In this document: piece by piece, positions 16,859 through 25,404 of the stretch
How the letters are laid out: every line of letters starts with the position of its first letter
Position numbering within the stretch: the first letter of the stretch is position 1
NCBI RefSeq assembly: GCF_900187605.1
Contig: NZ_FYEA01000009.1
Coordinates: 186,001-250,000 of the forward strand
Length of the DNA stretch: 64,000 bases
Direction of reading: 5' to 3'
From: Pseudomonas sp. Irchel 3H7
GTDB taxonomy: Bacteria > Pseudomonadota > Gammaproteobacteria > Pseudomonadales > Pseudomonadaceae
The notes under the pieces: generated by a model
Databases searched by the model: none
What the model was told of the DNA's origin: nothing
The model's input: only the letters and a program-made list of their open reading frames with translations
Translations under genes and position numbers: made by a program

Positions 16859-16887
16859 TTGCACCTCTTCTGTCCCTTCTCTACAAT
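16859..16887 (+). promoter_or_regulatory. sigma-70 promoter of the rpsF operon
   Basis: A -35 box TTGCAC and a -10 box TACAAT are separated by 17 bases. They lie about 120 bases before rpsF, leaving a leader that could hold autogenous control by the S6:S18 complex, as known for other bacteria; no such structure was resolved here. Confidence 0.7.
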
Positions 16888-17005
16888 TGCGCCCCTTGCT
16901 GTGACGGCAGGCACGCATGTGCCCCGCGCCAGCAAGTCCATAAGTGTCATTCACTCCTTGTCTGACCGTTTTTGAGCGGCAGGCTACAACCCGTAAGGAG
17001 CATTC

Positions 17006-17425
17006 ATGCGTCATTACGAAATCATCTTTTTGGTCCACCCGGATCAAAGCGAGCAAGTCGGCGGCATGGTTGAGCGTTACACCAAGCTGATCGAAGAAGA
17101 CGGCGGCAAAATCCACCGTCTGGAAGATTGGGGCCGTCGTCAACTGGCCTACGCAATCAACAATGTTCACAAGGCTCACTACGTGATGCTGAACGTTGAG
17201 TGCACTGGCAAGGCCCTGGCCGAGCTGGAAGACAACTTCCGCTACAACGATGCAGTGATCCGTAACCTGGTCATCCGTCGCGACGAAGCCGTTACCGGCC
17301 AGTCCGAGATGCTCAAGGCTGAAGAAAACCGCAGTGAGCGCCGTGAGCGTCGCGATCGTCCTGAGCACGAAGGCGCTGAAAGCGCTGAAGGCGAAGAGAA
17401 CGACAGCGATAACGCTGACGAGTAA
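17006..17425 (+). CDS. rpsF: 30S ribosomal protein S6
   Basis: S6 binds 16S rRNA in the platform of the small subunit as a heterodimer with S18. The 139-residue product has the standard beta-alpha-beta core (MRHYEIIFLVHPDQSEQV, then HRLEDWGRRQLAYAINN) and an acidic, Arg/Glu-rich tail after residue 95; such tails are the site of glutamate addition in E. coli. A TAAGGAG ribosome site lies eight bases upstream of the ATG. rpsR follows 29 bases later. Confidence 0.98.
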   Translation: MRHYEIIFLVHPDQSEQVGGMVERYTKLIEEDGGKIHRLEDWGRRQLAYAINNVHKAHYVMLNVECTGKALAELEDNFRYNDAVIRNLVIRRDEAVTGQSEMLKAEENRSERRERRDRPEHEGAESAEGEENDSDNADE

Positions 17426-17454
17426 TCCACGGACCTTATTAAGGAGCCTATCAA

Positions 17455-17685
17455 ATGGCACGTTTCTTCCGTCGTCGTAAATTCTGCCGTTTCACCGCTG
17501 AAGACGTGAAAGAGATCGATTACAAAGATCTCAACACTCTGAAAGCCTACGTATCCGAGACCGGCAAAATCGTTCCAAGCCGCATCACCGGTACCAAAGC
17601 TCGTTATCAGCGTCAGCTGGCCACCGCTATCAAGCGCGCCCGCTTCCTGGCCCTGCTGGCCTACACCGACAGCCACGGCCGCTGA
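17455..17685 (+). CDS. rpsR: 30S ribosomal protein S18
   Basis: S18 pairs with S6 on the platform of the 30S subunit. The 76-residue, basic product ([18 protein letters not shown]) is of normal length and includes the conserved [34 protein letters not shown] block, here ending [16 protein letters not shown] site precedes the ATG. Confidence 0.98.
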
Positions 17686-17721
17686 GACCGGGCAGTCGAC
17701 AAGTAGCAAAGGATTGAATGC

Positions 17722-18615
17722 ATGCGTGCCTTAGCTGAGTTCATCATGCGAGGCCGTATGCAGGCCACTCTCGTGGTGGCCGGATGTGCAACATTGCCGT
17801 TGTTGTATTGGTTGGGCGCTGCCGCCGGGAGCCTTGTGCTGCTGCGGCGCGGACTGACGGACGCCCTGGGTGTTCTGTCTCTGGGGCTGCTGCCGGCATT
17901 GATCTGGTGGCTGTATGCCGATGATCCACGCGCACTTCTGGTGCTGCTGGGGTCTTCGGGACTTGCGTTGGTTTTGCGCGCAAGTGAGTCCTGGGTTCGC
18001 ACGCTGCTGGTCAGCGTAGTGATTGGAGTGGTGTTTTCGGTGGTGCTCGGGGCCGCGTTTGCGGCCCAGATCGAGATGCTCGCGCAGGCCTTGATAAAGG
18101 TCATGCCGGCGCTTCTCGGTGAGACCTACAAGCAATTGTCGGTCGATGAGCAAGCGCGTTTCGCGTCCCTGATTGCACCAGTCCTGACCGGACTGATTGC
18201 GGCGCTGTTGCAAATCGTCAGCGTGCTGAGCCTGATTGTCGGGCGGCATTGGCAGGCGTTGTTGTACAACCCGGGTGGTTTTGGTCGCGAGTTTCGCGCC
18301 ATCCGGATCCCGCAGGGGCCGGCGATGTTGCTGCTGGCGTTGATGCTTCTGGGCCCGAATCTCGGTGCACAGATGGCCATGTTGACGCCGTTGTGCAGTG
18401 TACCGCTGGTGTTCGCCGGACTTGCCCTGATTCATGGGCTGGTCGGGCAGAAGCGACTGGCCGGTTTCTGGCTGGTGGGGTTGTACGTCACGCTGCTGTT
18501 GTTCATGCAGCTGATCTATCCGTTGCTCGTGGTCCTGGCCATTGTCGACAGCCTGATTGATTTTCGCGGTCGTCACGTGTCGAAAGACACCGACAGCGCG
18601 AACGGTGAAGGTTAA
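17722..18615 (+). CDS. DUF2232-family membrane protein
   Basis: The 297-residue product is a polytopic membrane protein with about eight hydrophobic segments and no charged catalytic motif. Proteins of this type (DUF2232, YybS-like) lie between rpsR and rplI in pseudomonads and their role is not known. The conserved GGFGREFRAIRIP-like segment lies between the fifth and sixth membrane helices. The start at 17722 is the first of three in-frame ATG codons (others at 17746 and 17758); the ribosome site AAAGGA lies upstream of the first. rplI begins 18 bases after its stop, so it belongs to the ribosomal operon. Confidence 0.88.
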   Translation: MRALAEFIMRGRMQATLVVAGCATLPLLYWLGAAAGSLVLLRRGLTDALGVLSLGLLPALIWWLYADDPRALLVLLGSSGLALVLRASESWVRTLLVSVVIGVVFSVVLGAAFAAQIEMLAQALIKVMPALLGETYKQLSVDEQARFASLIAPVLTGLIAALLQIVSVLSLIVGRHWQALLYNPGGFGREFRAIRIPQGPAMLLLALMLLGPNLGAQMAMLTPLCSVPLVFAGLALIHGLVGQKRLAGFWLVGLYVTLLLFMQLIYPLLVVLAIVDSLIDFRGRHVSKDTDSANGEG

Positions 18616-18633
18616 AAGTTAGAGGATTTTCAC

Positions 18634-19080
18634 ATGCAACTGATCCTTCTGGAAAAAATCGCCAACCTGGGCAACCTGGGCGACAAAGTAAACGTTAAGG
18701 CCGGTTACGGCCGTAACTACCTGCTGCCTTTCGGCAAAGCTACCGCTGCGACCGCTGCCAACCTGGCTGCGTTCGAAGAGCGTCGTGCTGAGCTGGAAAA
18801 AGCTGCCGCAGACCGTAAAGCATCGGCTGAAAGCCGTGCTGCCCAACTGGCCGAGCTGGAAGTGACCATCACTGCCACCGCTGGCGACGAAGGCAAGCTG
18901 TTCGGTTCGATCGGTACTCACGACATCGCTGACGCACTGACCGCCTCCGGCGTTGAAGTTGCGAAAAGCGAAGTTCGTCTGCCGAACGGCACCATCCGCA
19001 ACGTGGGTGAATTCGACGTGGCTGTGCACCTGCACGCCGAAGTTGAAGCCACCGTACGCGTTGTCGTGGTAGCAGCTTAA
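18634..19080 (+). CDS. rplI: 50S ribosomal protein L9
   Basis: L9 binds 23S rRNA near the L1 stalk and limits frameshifting. The 148-residue product has the N-terminal RNA-binding domain with the signature GDKVNVKAGYGRNYLLPFGKA, the long central helix and the C-terminal globular domain. An AGAGGA site precedes the ATG. A strong hairpin terminator follows before dnaB. Confidence 0.98.
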   Translation: MQLILLEKIANLGNLGDKVNVKAGYGRNYLLPFGKATAATAANLAAFEERRAELEKAAADRKASAESRAAQLAELEVTITATAGDEGKLFGSIGTHDIADALTASGVEVAKSEVRLPNGTIRNVGEFDVAVHLHAEVEATVRVVVVAA

Positions 19081-19125
19081 GCAACACTGATCGGCTGGCG
19101 GCTTGTCCGTCAGACGGTTAACATC

Positions 19126-19165
19126 GGGCACGATCCTGTTATACAGGTCGTGCCCTTTGTCTTTC
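19126..19165 (+). terminator. terminator between rplI and dnaB
   Basis: An 8-bp GC-rich stem (GGGCACGA / TCGTGCCC), with a further inner pairing CCTGTTATACAGG, is followed by TTTGTCTTTCT. It closes the rpsF-rpsR-DUF2232-rplI unit. Confidence 0.85.
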
Positions 19166-19200
19166 TGAATTCCCTGTTTTTCCAAACAACACAAGTGGCC

Positions 19201-20598
19201 ATGAACGATATCTCCGCTCCCGAGCAATACGATCTGCAAACCGCTGCCCTGAAGGTGCCGCCGCATTCCATCGAAGCCGAACAGGCTGTACTCGGTGGTC
19301 TGATGCTGGACAACAACGCCTGGGAACGCGTGCTCGATCAAGTCTCCGACGGCGATTTCTATCGACATGACCACCGTCTGATCTTCCGCGCGATCGCCAA
19401 ACTGGCCGATCAGAACATGCCGATCGACGTCGTGACCCTGTCCGAGCAACTGGACAAGGAAGGTCAGACCTCGCAAGTCGGCGGCCTCGGTTACCTCGGC
19501 GAGCTGGCGAAAAACACGCCATCCGTCGCCAACATCAAGGCCTATGCGCAGATCGTTCGCGAACGAGCGACCTTGCGCCAGTTGATCGGCATCAGTACCG
19601 AGATCGCTGATAGCGCCTTCAACCCTGAAGGTCGTACTGCCGCCGAGATTCTTGACGAAGCCGAACGGCAGATCTTCCAGATTGCCGAGGCCCGGCCTAA
19701 AACCGGCGGCCCGGTGGGTGTGAACGATTTGCTGACCAAGGCCATCGACCGGATCGACACCTTGTTCAACACCGACAACGCCATTACCGGCCTGTCTACC
19801 GGCTACACCGACCTCGACGAGAAGACCAGCGGCCTGCAGCCGTCCGACTTGATCATCGTCGCCGGCCGTCCGTCGATGGGTAAAACCACCTTTGCGATGA
19901 ACCTGGTGGAAAACGCCGTGTTGCGCAGCGAGAAGGCGGTTCTGGTGTACTCCCTCGAGATGCCAGGCGAATCGCTGATCATGCGTATGCTCTCCTCGCT
20001 GGGGCGCATCGACCAGACCAAAGTGCGTTCCGGTCAACTCGAAGACGATGACTGGCCGCGCCTGACCTCGGCGGTCAACCTGCTCAACGATCGCAAACTG
20101 TTCATCGATGACACTGCCGGTATCAGCCCGTCGGAAATGCGTGCGCGGACCCGGCGTCTGGTGCGTGAACACGGCGACGTCGGCCTGATCATGATCGACT
20201 ACCTGCAACTGATGCAGATCCCCGGTTCCAGCGGTGACAACCGTACCAACGAAATTTCCGAGATCTCGCGATCCCTGAAAGCGCTGGCCAAGGAATTCAA
20301 CTGCCCGGTGGTGGCGCTGTCGCAGCTCAACCGTTCCCTCGAACAGCGTCCCAACAAGCGCCCGGTAAACTCCGACTTGCGCGAATCCGGAGCGATCGAG
20401 CAGGACGCCGACGTGATCATGTTCGTGTACCGCGACGAGGTGTATCACCCGGAAACCGAACACAAGGGCATCGCCGAAATCATCATCGGCAAGCAGCGTA
20501 ACGGCCCGATCGGTTTTATCCGCCTGGCGTTTATCGGCAAGTACACCCGTTTCGAAAACCTTGCCCCAGGCAGTTACAACTTCGACGACGACGAGTGA
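19201..20598 (+). CDS. dnaB: replicative DNA helicase DnaB
   Basis: DnaB is the hexameric 5'-3' helicase of the replication fork. The 465-residue product has the N-terminal primase-interacting domain, a linker helix and the RecA-like C-terminal domain with Walker A GRPSMGKTT at 222-230, the Walker B region LIMIDYLQLM and the DnaB-specific SQLNRSLEQRPNKRP stretch. No intein is present. ATG 19201 gives the known start MNDISAPEQYD; upstream in-frame codons overlap the terminator. In P. aeruginosa alr is the next gene, but here a large gene on the opposite strand follows after 39 bases. Confidence 0.97.
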   Translation: MNDISAPEQYDLQTAALKVPPHSIEAEQAVLGGLMLDNNAWERVLDQVSDGDFYRHDHRLIFRAIAKLADQNMPIDVVTLSEQLDKEGQTSQVGGLGYLGELAKNTPSVANIKAYAQIVRERATLRQLIGISTEIADSAFNPEGRTAAEILDEAERQIFQIAEARPKTGGPVGVNDLLTKAIDRIDTLFNTDNAITGLSTGYTDLDEKTSGLQPSDLIIVAGRPSMGKTTFAMNLVENAVLRSEKAVLVYSLEMPGESLIMRMLSSLGRIDQTKVRSGQLEDDDWPRLTSAVNLLNDRKLFIDDTAGISPSEMRARTRRLVREHGDVGLIMIDYLQLMQIPGSSGDNRTNEISEISRSLKALAKEFNCPVVALSQLNRSLEQRPNKRPVNSDLRESGAIEQDADVIMFVYRDEVYHPETEHKGIAEIIIGKQRNGPIGFIRLAFIGKYTRFENLAPGSYNFDDDE

Positions 20599-20626
20599 CA
20601 GCAGGCCGAAGTCCATCGGCCTGCTG
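20599..20626. terminator. hairpin between dnaB and the convergent NEL gene
   Basis: An 11-bp perfect stem (CAGCAGGCCGA / TCGGCCTGCTG) with a six-base loop fills the 39-base gap between the two convergent stops. Neither side has a clear T run, so it may work as a weak bidirectional terminator or protect 3' ends. Confidence 0.5.
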
Positions 20627-20637
20627 CGACGTATCGA

Positions 20638-23600
20638 TTACAGCATTGCACCACTCGTTCCCGGGGTTTCCTGCGCAGGCGTGACGTCGGCAGGAGGCGC
20701 CTCGATCATTGTTCGAGGCTGCAATTCCTGCCGCGTCAGCGTCTGGATCAATGTCGCTTCGACAATCGCCAACTGCGCCGTCACATCATCGGTTTGCATG
20801 TTGTATTGAGCCTCGCTCAGCAGGCCTTGTGATGACTGGCTGTCGAGAATTTCCTGGCGATTCTGAAACGGCTGGCGACTCGCATCGAATTGCGCCTGGT
20901 ATTTGTGAATGATGAAGTCCTGCCAGAAATCCATCGACACCAACGCCTGAAACTCTTCAGGCGAACCATTCAGCGTCGAGACTTTGCGATACGCCGCATC
21001 CAGCATTGCCGGGGTAACGCCAGCCATGCCGATAAACGTGAGTGCCTGTGGCTGAAACGGCAATTGCAGCCGATCCTTGAGACCAAAGCGGTAGGCCATG
21101 GTCATTTCATGGGGATCGCGTATGCGCAGGTGGTGGCTGTTTCGCAGCTCCCGGGAGGTTGCCGGATCGTCAATGATTGCCCTGCTTGAAGCGATCTCTG
21201 CCGCGGCGATGTCGTCGACCTGTTTGAGCCGGAACAATCCTTTGGACAACGCCACCAAGGGGGCGCCATTCAAATCGAGCCTGGCCTGAACGCGCGCCTT
21301 GTAAGTCATGGCCAGGACTTGCAGGTCGGTGAAGGTGGCTGCGGCAAGGTCAGTGCAACCTGCTTCGCACGCGCGATCGAACAGTTCTCGACGCAAGGTT
21401 CGCGACTGTGGATCGTCTTGGCTGATGACATCGATCACATCCCAGACCTGACGCCGGAAATCGGCATGGTGCGCACGGCTTGCGAGGATGTTGAAGAAGC
21501 CGTCTGAGCCTGGCTGCTCGCGCAACGTGCGCCATTGAGTGTTTCTGGCGAACGCTTGATCAGTGGGTAGTCCGGTGGTCCAGATCGGGGTGGGCTCTGC
21601 GGCGGTCCTTGCAATGGGGCGTTGAGCCAAAGGAAATGACGTTGTGAACAGGTTGAATCTGTTGTGAAGCCCGGTTTGCGCTTCGTCCAGTTGCATGCGA
21701 TAGACGCCCATTTGTATCCGCGTCTCATCAGTAATCGGATTATTCGTCAGTAACGTGCCACTGTTCACTTGGACCGAATGCGCCAGGCGCTCCGGGGGCG
21801 GAGCAGTGACAAAGTCGGGAATCGTGGTGATCTGGTTATTGCTCAGATCGATCCGGGTCAGCAGGGGTTGATCAAACAGTCCGGTTGGCCAATGCGTGAT
21901 GCCGGTGTTCGCCAGGCTGACCTCGCGCATATCGGTGATCAGGCTGAAGTCCGGGATCATACCGAGCTGGGGATTGTTGTCGATCCAGAGTGCTCTGAGT
22001 GTTGTGCGTCCGGCCAGTATCCGCGCCGTTTCTGCATTGAGCTCAAGTTGGTTGTGCTGCAGAAACAGGCGCGTCATCCCGTGCATTTCTCCTACCGCCG
22101 GGGGCAAGTCCCTGAGGCGATTGTTCGACATGTCCAGCCAGCGCACATGACGAAAACGGGTGAGGAAGCCTTCCGGTGACTCCGTCAGGTTCATGCCGCT
22201 CAATCTGAGTGAACCAACATGGCTGAAGTCGATGCTCAGATCCGGCAGGGTCGGCAAGGTCAGGCCGCTCAAGTCCAGTTCCAGACCGATCGGCGTGCCG
22301 TCGAATGCATGTTTTTGCGCTGTTTCGCGGCGCCAGCAACTGATGATCCGATCCCGCGCTGCGGTGCGGTCATTGCGGGTGGTGGCGTTGATCTGCAGTT
22401 GATTGGCACGCACGTAACGCAGGCGGTTGCCGCCCCCGGAAAAGACCCAGTCGTCGAGCTGGGTTTTCAAAAGATCGAATTCTTGTTCCAGCCCGAGCAA
22501 GCGTGGTGCAACGGTGCCTTTGTCATGATTCCAGATGAACCCTCTGCACTCCTTGATGGTTTTGCTCGGGAACAGGTTTCGATAACGCTGCGCCCTGGAG
22601 TCTTCGCTATCGAATACGGCGGGATGGGCCGGCTCCATCGGCTCGGGGTGAGACTCTTTAAGGCGTCGCCAGTAGCCGTCGAATTTTCGCCAGTACGCAG
22701 AGGGGAAGTCGTTGCCTTCAAGCCGCGTGACGTTGTTGATCCGCGCGACGACAGCCAGCGTCTCGGGTGTCGGGTTGAGGTTGGCCTGGGGAACCTCGCT
22801 CAAGCGATTGTCGCGCAGGTCCAGGTGGTTCAAAGCGGTTTTGTCGAGCAGCCCGGCAGGCCACTGACTGAGGCCTGTGTTTTTCAGGTTCAAGGCTTGC
22901 AACCCGGACATGGTGCTGAAGTCGGGCACTGCCCGCAGTTGATTGTTGGACAGATCGATCTGTTTCAACTGGTGCAGTGCACCGAGTGCCAAAGCGCTTT
23001 GCTCATCCAGTTTTATCTGGTTTGAACTCAGGTCCAGATAGTTGAGTTTGTCCATCTCGGCGATTTTTTGCGGCAGTTTATCGATGCCGGAGTTAACGAT
23101 GCTCAGGCTTTCCAGATTGGGGCAATTGGACAGAAGCGTATTGGCGGTGTCCGACCAGATGACCGAGTCGAGACTGAGGGATTTGATGTGGCTGAAATCC
23201 ACGGTCAGCAGGGGTAATGGACCGTACAGCGGTGGCAGTTTCAGTACGCCGTCCGATTCGCCTAGCCAGCAGCCTCTGATGATCCTTGCCAGGCGGGTGG
23301 CGTTGACTCTTTCCGGGCCCCTGGCATAGGCCGGGCCGGGTTGACTGTCGGCGATGTAGGCCTGCAGTTGCGTTTCCAGTAACGCGAAACCGGCAAGGCG
23401 TCGCGCGATCTGCTCTTCGGCGCCATCACCCAGGGCGAGCAGATATTCCCTGGCGGCTTGCGGATCCTTGTCTGGATACATATGCCGCACCATCGCCACT
23501 TCGGGAATGTCGCCATCCAGTCTGAACGCGTCGGCGCGGGGGCCGGTGCGCATCGCCGGATAGTCGGCCACTACGCGGCGCCAATAGACCTCAAGCGTTC

Positions 23601-25305
23601 GCCAGTAGCCGGCCGGGAAGGGATTGCCTTCAATCAGGGTAACCGAGTTGATACGGGCGATCGCCAGTAGTTCATTGCTTGACGGGGCAAGGTTCGCCTG
23701 TGGAATTTCGCGCAGTTGGTTATTGCGCAAGTCGACCACGTCCAGTGCCACCTGATCGCGTAAACCGCTGGGCCAGTGATCCAGTCCAGTGTTGCTCAGG
23801 TTCAATGACCGAAGTTGCGACATGCCGCGAAAGTCCGGGATTCTGCCAAGCGGGTTGCTCGACAGGTCGAGGTGTTCAAGCTGTTCGAGTGCGCCCAGTT
23901 TTACTGCTGTCTGCTCATCGAGCTGGATTCGGTTCGAGTTCAGCTCCAGAGCCTTGAGAACGGTCATCGGCGCGATATCGGTCGGCAGCTTATCCAGAGT
24001 GGAGTGAGTCACCGACAGTTTCTCGAGGTTGGGAAAACTGCCAAGGAAGGTATCGGCGGTGTCCGACCAGGCGACCGCTTTCAGCTCCAGAGTTCGTACA
24101 TGGCTGAAATCAGCCGTCAGTGGCGCAAGGATTGCCTCTGCCAAATCAAGTTTCAGCGTCGTCCCCGTCTGCCGCTTCCAGCAACGTTTTATTTCTTCGA
24201 CAGCACGCTCCACCGCGGGATGTGCAGCTTCGGTGGAGGTCTGCGAGGATGTCTTCCTGATCCAGGAAGCGAGATCCGCCTTGAGCGCCCTATAACTGGC
24301 CTCGCGTTGGGACAGATAGCCGCGGACGTCATCCCCGTGCGAATGCAGAAGCCGGGTGATCTCCTCGTTGTTGAGGGCCGGGAAGAGTTTTCGAGCGCGG
24401 GACTCTGGCGTGCGCAAATGATTGATCGCGGTGGCAAACCGTTGCAGCAAGCCGGGCTGCGCGGGGCTGCCTGGCTCGCTGCGGAACATGCCGCCGACAC
24501 CGCCGACCGGCGTCCCCAGCCAGCCGTCGCGAGCATCGAAAATGATCGGCTCCGAGCGCCCGGGACGTGTGGCGATGTAAGTGTTGGTGCTGTCGCCGGC
24601 AACCGGATCTTGCGCGCGGACGATACGCATCACCGGTGTCGACGGGGTAGAGGCATCGGTGTCGTGCAGAACCTGATAACTGTGCTTGTCGATCACCGCA
24701 TAGAGCTTGCCGTTGAGCCGGTGGAGGCCATCGCTGCCCCTTTGAACGTCACTGAAATCCAGTGGCGTACGGAAAGCTTCCAGGCGGGTGCTCGATAATG
24801 GCACCCCGATGGGCTCGAAGTGTTCCAGTTCATGCCAGAGTCCCGCGCTGGAGTCTCGCAGCAGCACGGGGCCCGAGGGGCTGGACTCGCTGGGCAGCCT
24901 GGCGCGATACAGTCCTGTTTGCGCATCTTTGCTGACCATCACGATGCCGCCAGGTACATCGGCATACTGGCGGCCCTTGTGCGTTCTCAAGCCGTCAGCG
25001 TTGCGATCCGACAAACCTGTGGCCGCAGGCACCCAGTAATGTTCCAGGGACTGGCTAGGCGCACGCGGATTTTCAAACGGCAACGCGGGTCGATGAATCG
25101 TGATGCTCGGAGCCGGCTCGATCGCATCGATATCGGCTGGCGTTGGTAAGCGGCCCGGTCGTGGCGTTTGCCCACCGGGTATCGAGATCTCTAAATCTGC
25201 GCGCGCTGGCAAGTCGAGGCGCGGGGTGTCCACGTCTGCCCCAGCGTTTTGGCGAACCGGGGGATTGCCGGAATTGTTGCCTCTGGGAGGCGATTTAACG
25301 GGCAT
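20638..25305 (-). CDS. giant LRR protein with NEL-type E3 ubiquitin-ligase-like domain (putative secreted effector)
   Basis: The 1555-residue product has a disordered Pro-rich N terminus (1-85), a domain at about 86-250 shared with the next gene upstream, three tandem modules at about 302-589, 605-890 and 905-1205, and a C-terminal domain at about 1240-1530. Each module has a helical lead (R-x-LFP or alike), an I-x-x-CW segment (CW at 375, 679 and 990) and a leucine-rich block with LDLSSN, LNLSNTGL and WPSGL units. The last domain looks like the NEL ligase domain of IpaH/SspH; Cys1317 in ACEAGCTDL fits the catalytic cysteine with its following acidic residue. NEL proteins use a thioester to modify host proteins with ubiquitin. 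No signal peptide is seen, so export would need a specialised secretion system not present in the window. The NEL call is from motif reading; LRR is certain. Confidence 0.8.
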   Translation of the reverse strand: MPVKSPPRGNNSGNPPVRQNAGADVDTPRLDLPARADLEISIPGGQTPRPGRLPTPADIDAIEPAPSITIHRPALPFENPRAPSQSLEHYWVPAATGLSDRNADGLRTHKGRQYADVPGGIVMVSKDAQTGLYRARLPSESSPSGPVLLRDSSAGLWHELEHFEPIGVPLSSTRLEAFRTPLDFSDVQRGSDGLHRLNGKLYAVIDKHSYQVLHDTDASTPSTPVMRIVRAQDPVAGDSTNTYIATRPGRSEPIIFDARDGWLGTPVGGVGGMFRSEPGSPAQPGLLQRFATAINHLRTPESRARKLFPALNNEEITRLLHSHGDDVRGYLSQREASYRALKADLASWIRKTSSQTSTEAAHPAVERAVEEIKRCWKRQTGTTLKLDLAEAILAPLTADFSHVRTLELKAVAWSDTADTFLGSFPNLEKLSVTHSTLDKLPTDIAPMTVLKALELNSNRIQLDEQTAVKLGALEQLEHLDLSSNPLGRIPDFRGMSQLRSLNLSNTGLDHWPSGLRDQVALDVVDLRNNQLREIPQANLAPSSNELLAIARINSVTLIEGNPFPAGYWRTLEVYWRRVVADYPAMRTGPRADAFRLDGDIPEVAMVRHMYPDKDPQAAREYLLALGDGAEEQIARRLAGFALLETQLQAYIADSQPGPAYARGPERVNATRLARIIRGCWLGESDGVLKLPPLYGPLPLLTVDFSHIKSLSLDSVIWSDTANTLLSNCPNLESLSIVNSGIDKLPQKIAEMDKLNYLDLSSNQIKLDEQSALALGALHQLKQIDLSNNQLRAVPDFSTMSGLQALNLKNTGLSQWPAGLLDKTALNHLDLRDNRLSEVPQANLNPTPETLAVVARINNVTRLEGNDFPSAYWRKFDGYWRRLKESHPEPMEPAHPAVFDSEDSRAQRYRNLFPSKTIKECRGFIWNHDKGTVAPRLLGLEQEFDLLKTQLDDWVFSGGGNRLRYVRANQLQINATTRNDRTAARDRIISCWRRETAQKHAFDGTPIGLELDLSGLTLPTLPDLSIDFSHVGSLRLSGMNLTESPEGFLTRFRHVRWLDMSNNRLRDLPPAVGEMHGMTRLFLQHNQLELNAETARILAGRTTLRALWIDNNPQLGMIPDFSLITDMREVSLANTGITHWPTGLFDQPLLTRIDLSNNQITTIPDFVTAPPPERLAHSVQVNSGTLLTNNPITDETRIQMGVYRMQLDEAQTGLHNRFNLFTTSFPLAQRPIARTAAEPTPIWTTGLPTDQAFARNTQWRTLREQPGSDGFFNILASRAHHADFRRQVWDVIDVISQDDPQSRTLRRELFDRACEAGCTDLAAATFTDLQVLAMTYKARVQARLDLNGAPLVALSKGLFRLKQVDDIAAAEIASSRAIIDDPATSRELRNSHHLRIRDPHEMTMAYRFGLKDRLQLPFQPQALTFIGMAGVTPAMLDAAYRKVSTLNGSPEEFQALVSMDFWQDFIIHKYQAQFDASRQPFQNRQEILDSQSSQGLLSEAQYNMQTDDVTAQLAIVEATLIQTLTRQELQPRTMIEAPPADVTPAQETPGTSGAML

Positions 25306-25404
25306 GTCTTTCTATCCTTGCAGGTTTGCGCATCAGCTCGCCTGAGCGGGAGCTGATGGCAGGGGCGGCGTCATTGCCTGATTGATCGTATGGCCCTGAG
25401 TTCT

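Noticed and set aside
18619..20616. 665-codon open frame on the minus strand
   Set aside because: It is antisense to rplI and dnaB, crosses their terminator, and has the same shadow-like composition.
22219..23025. Plus-strand frame of 268 codons inside the LRR gene
   Set aside because: Its residues are mirror products of the LRR codons on the other strand; no ribosome site.
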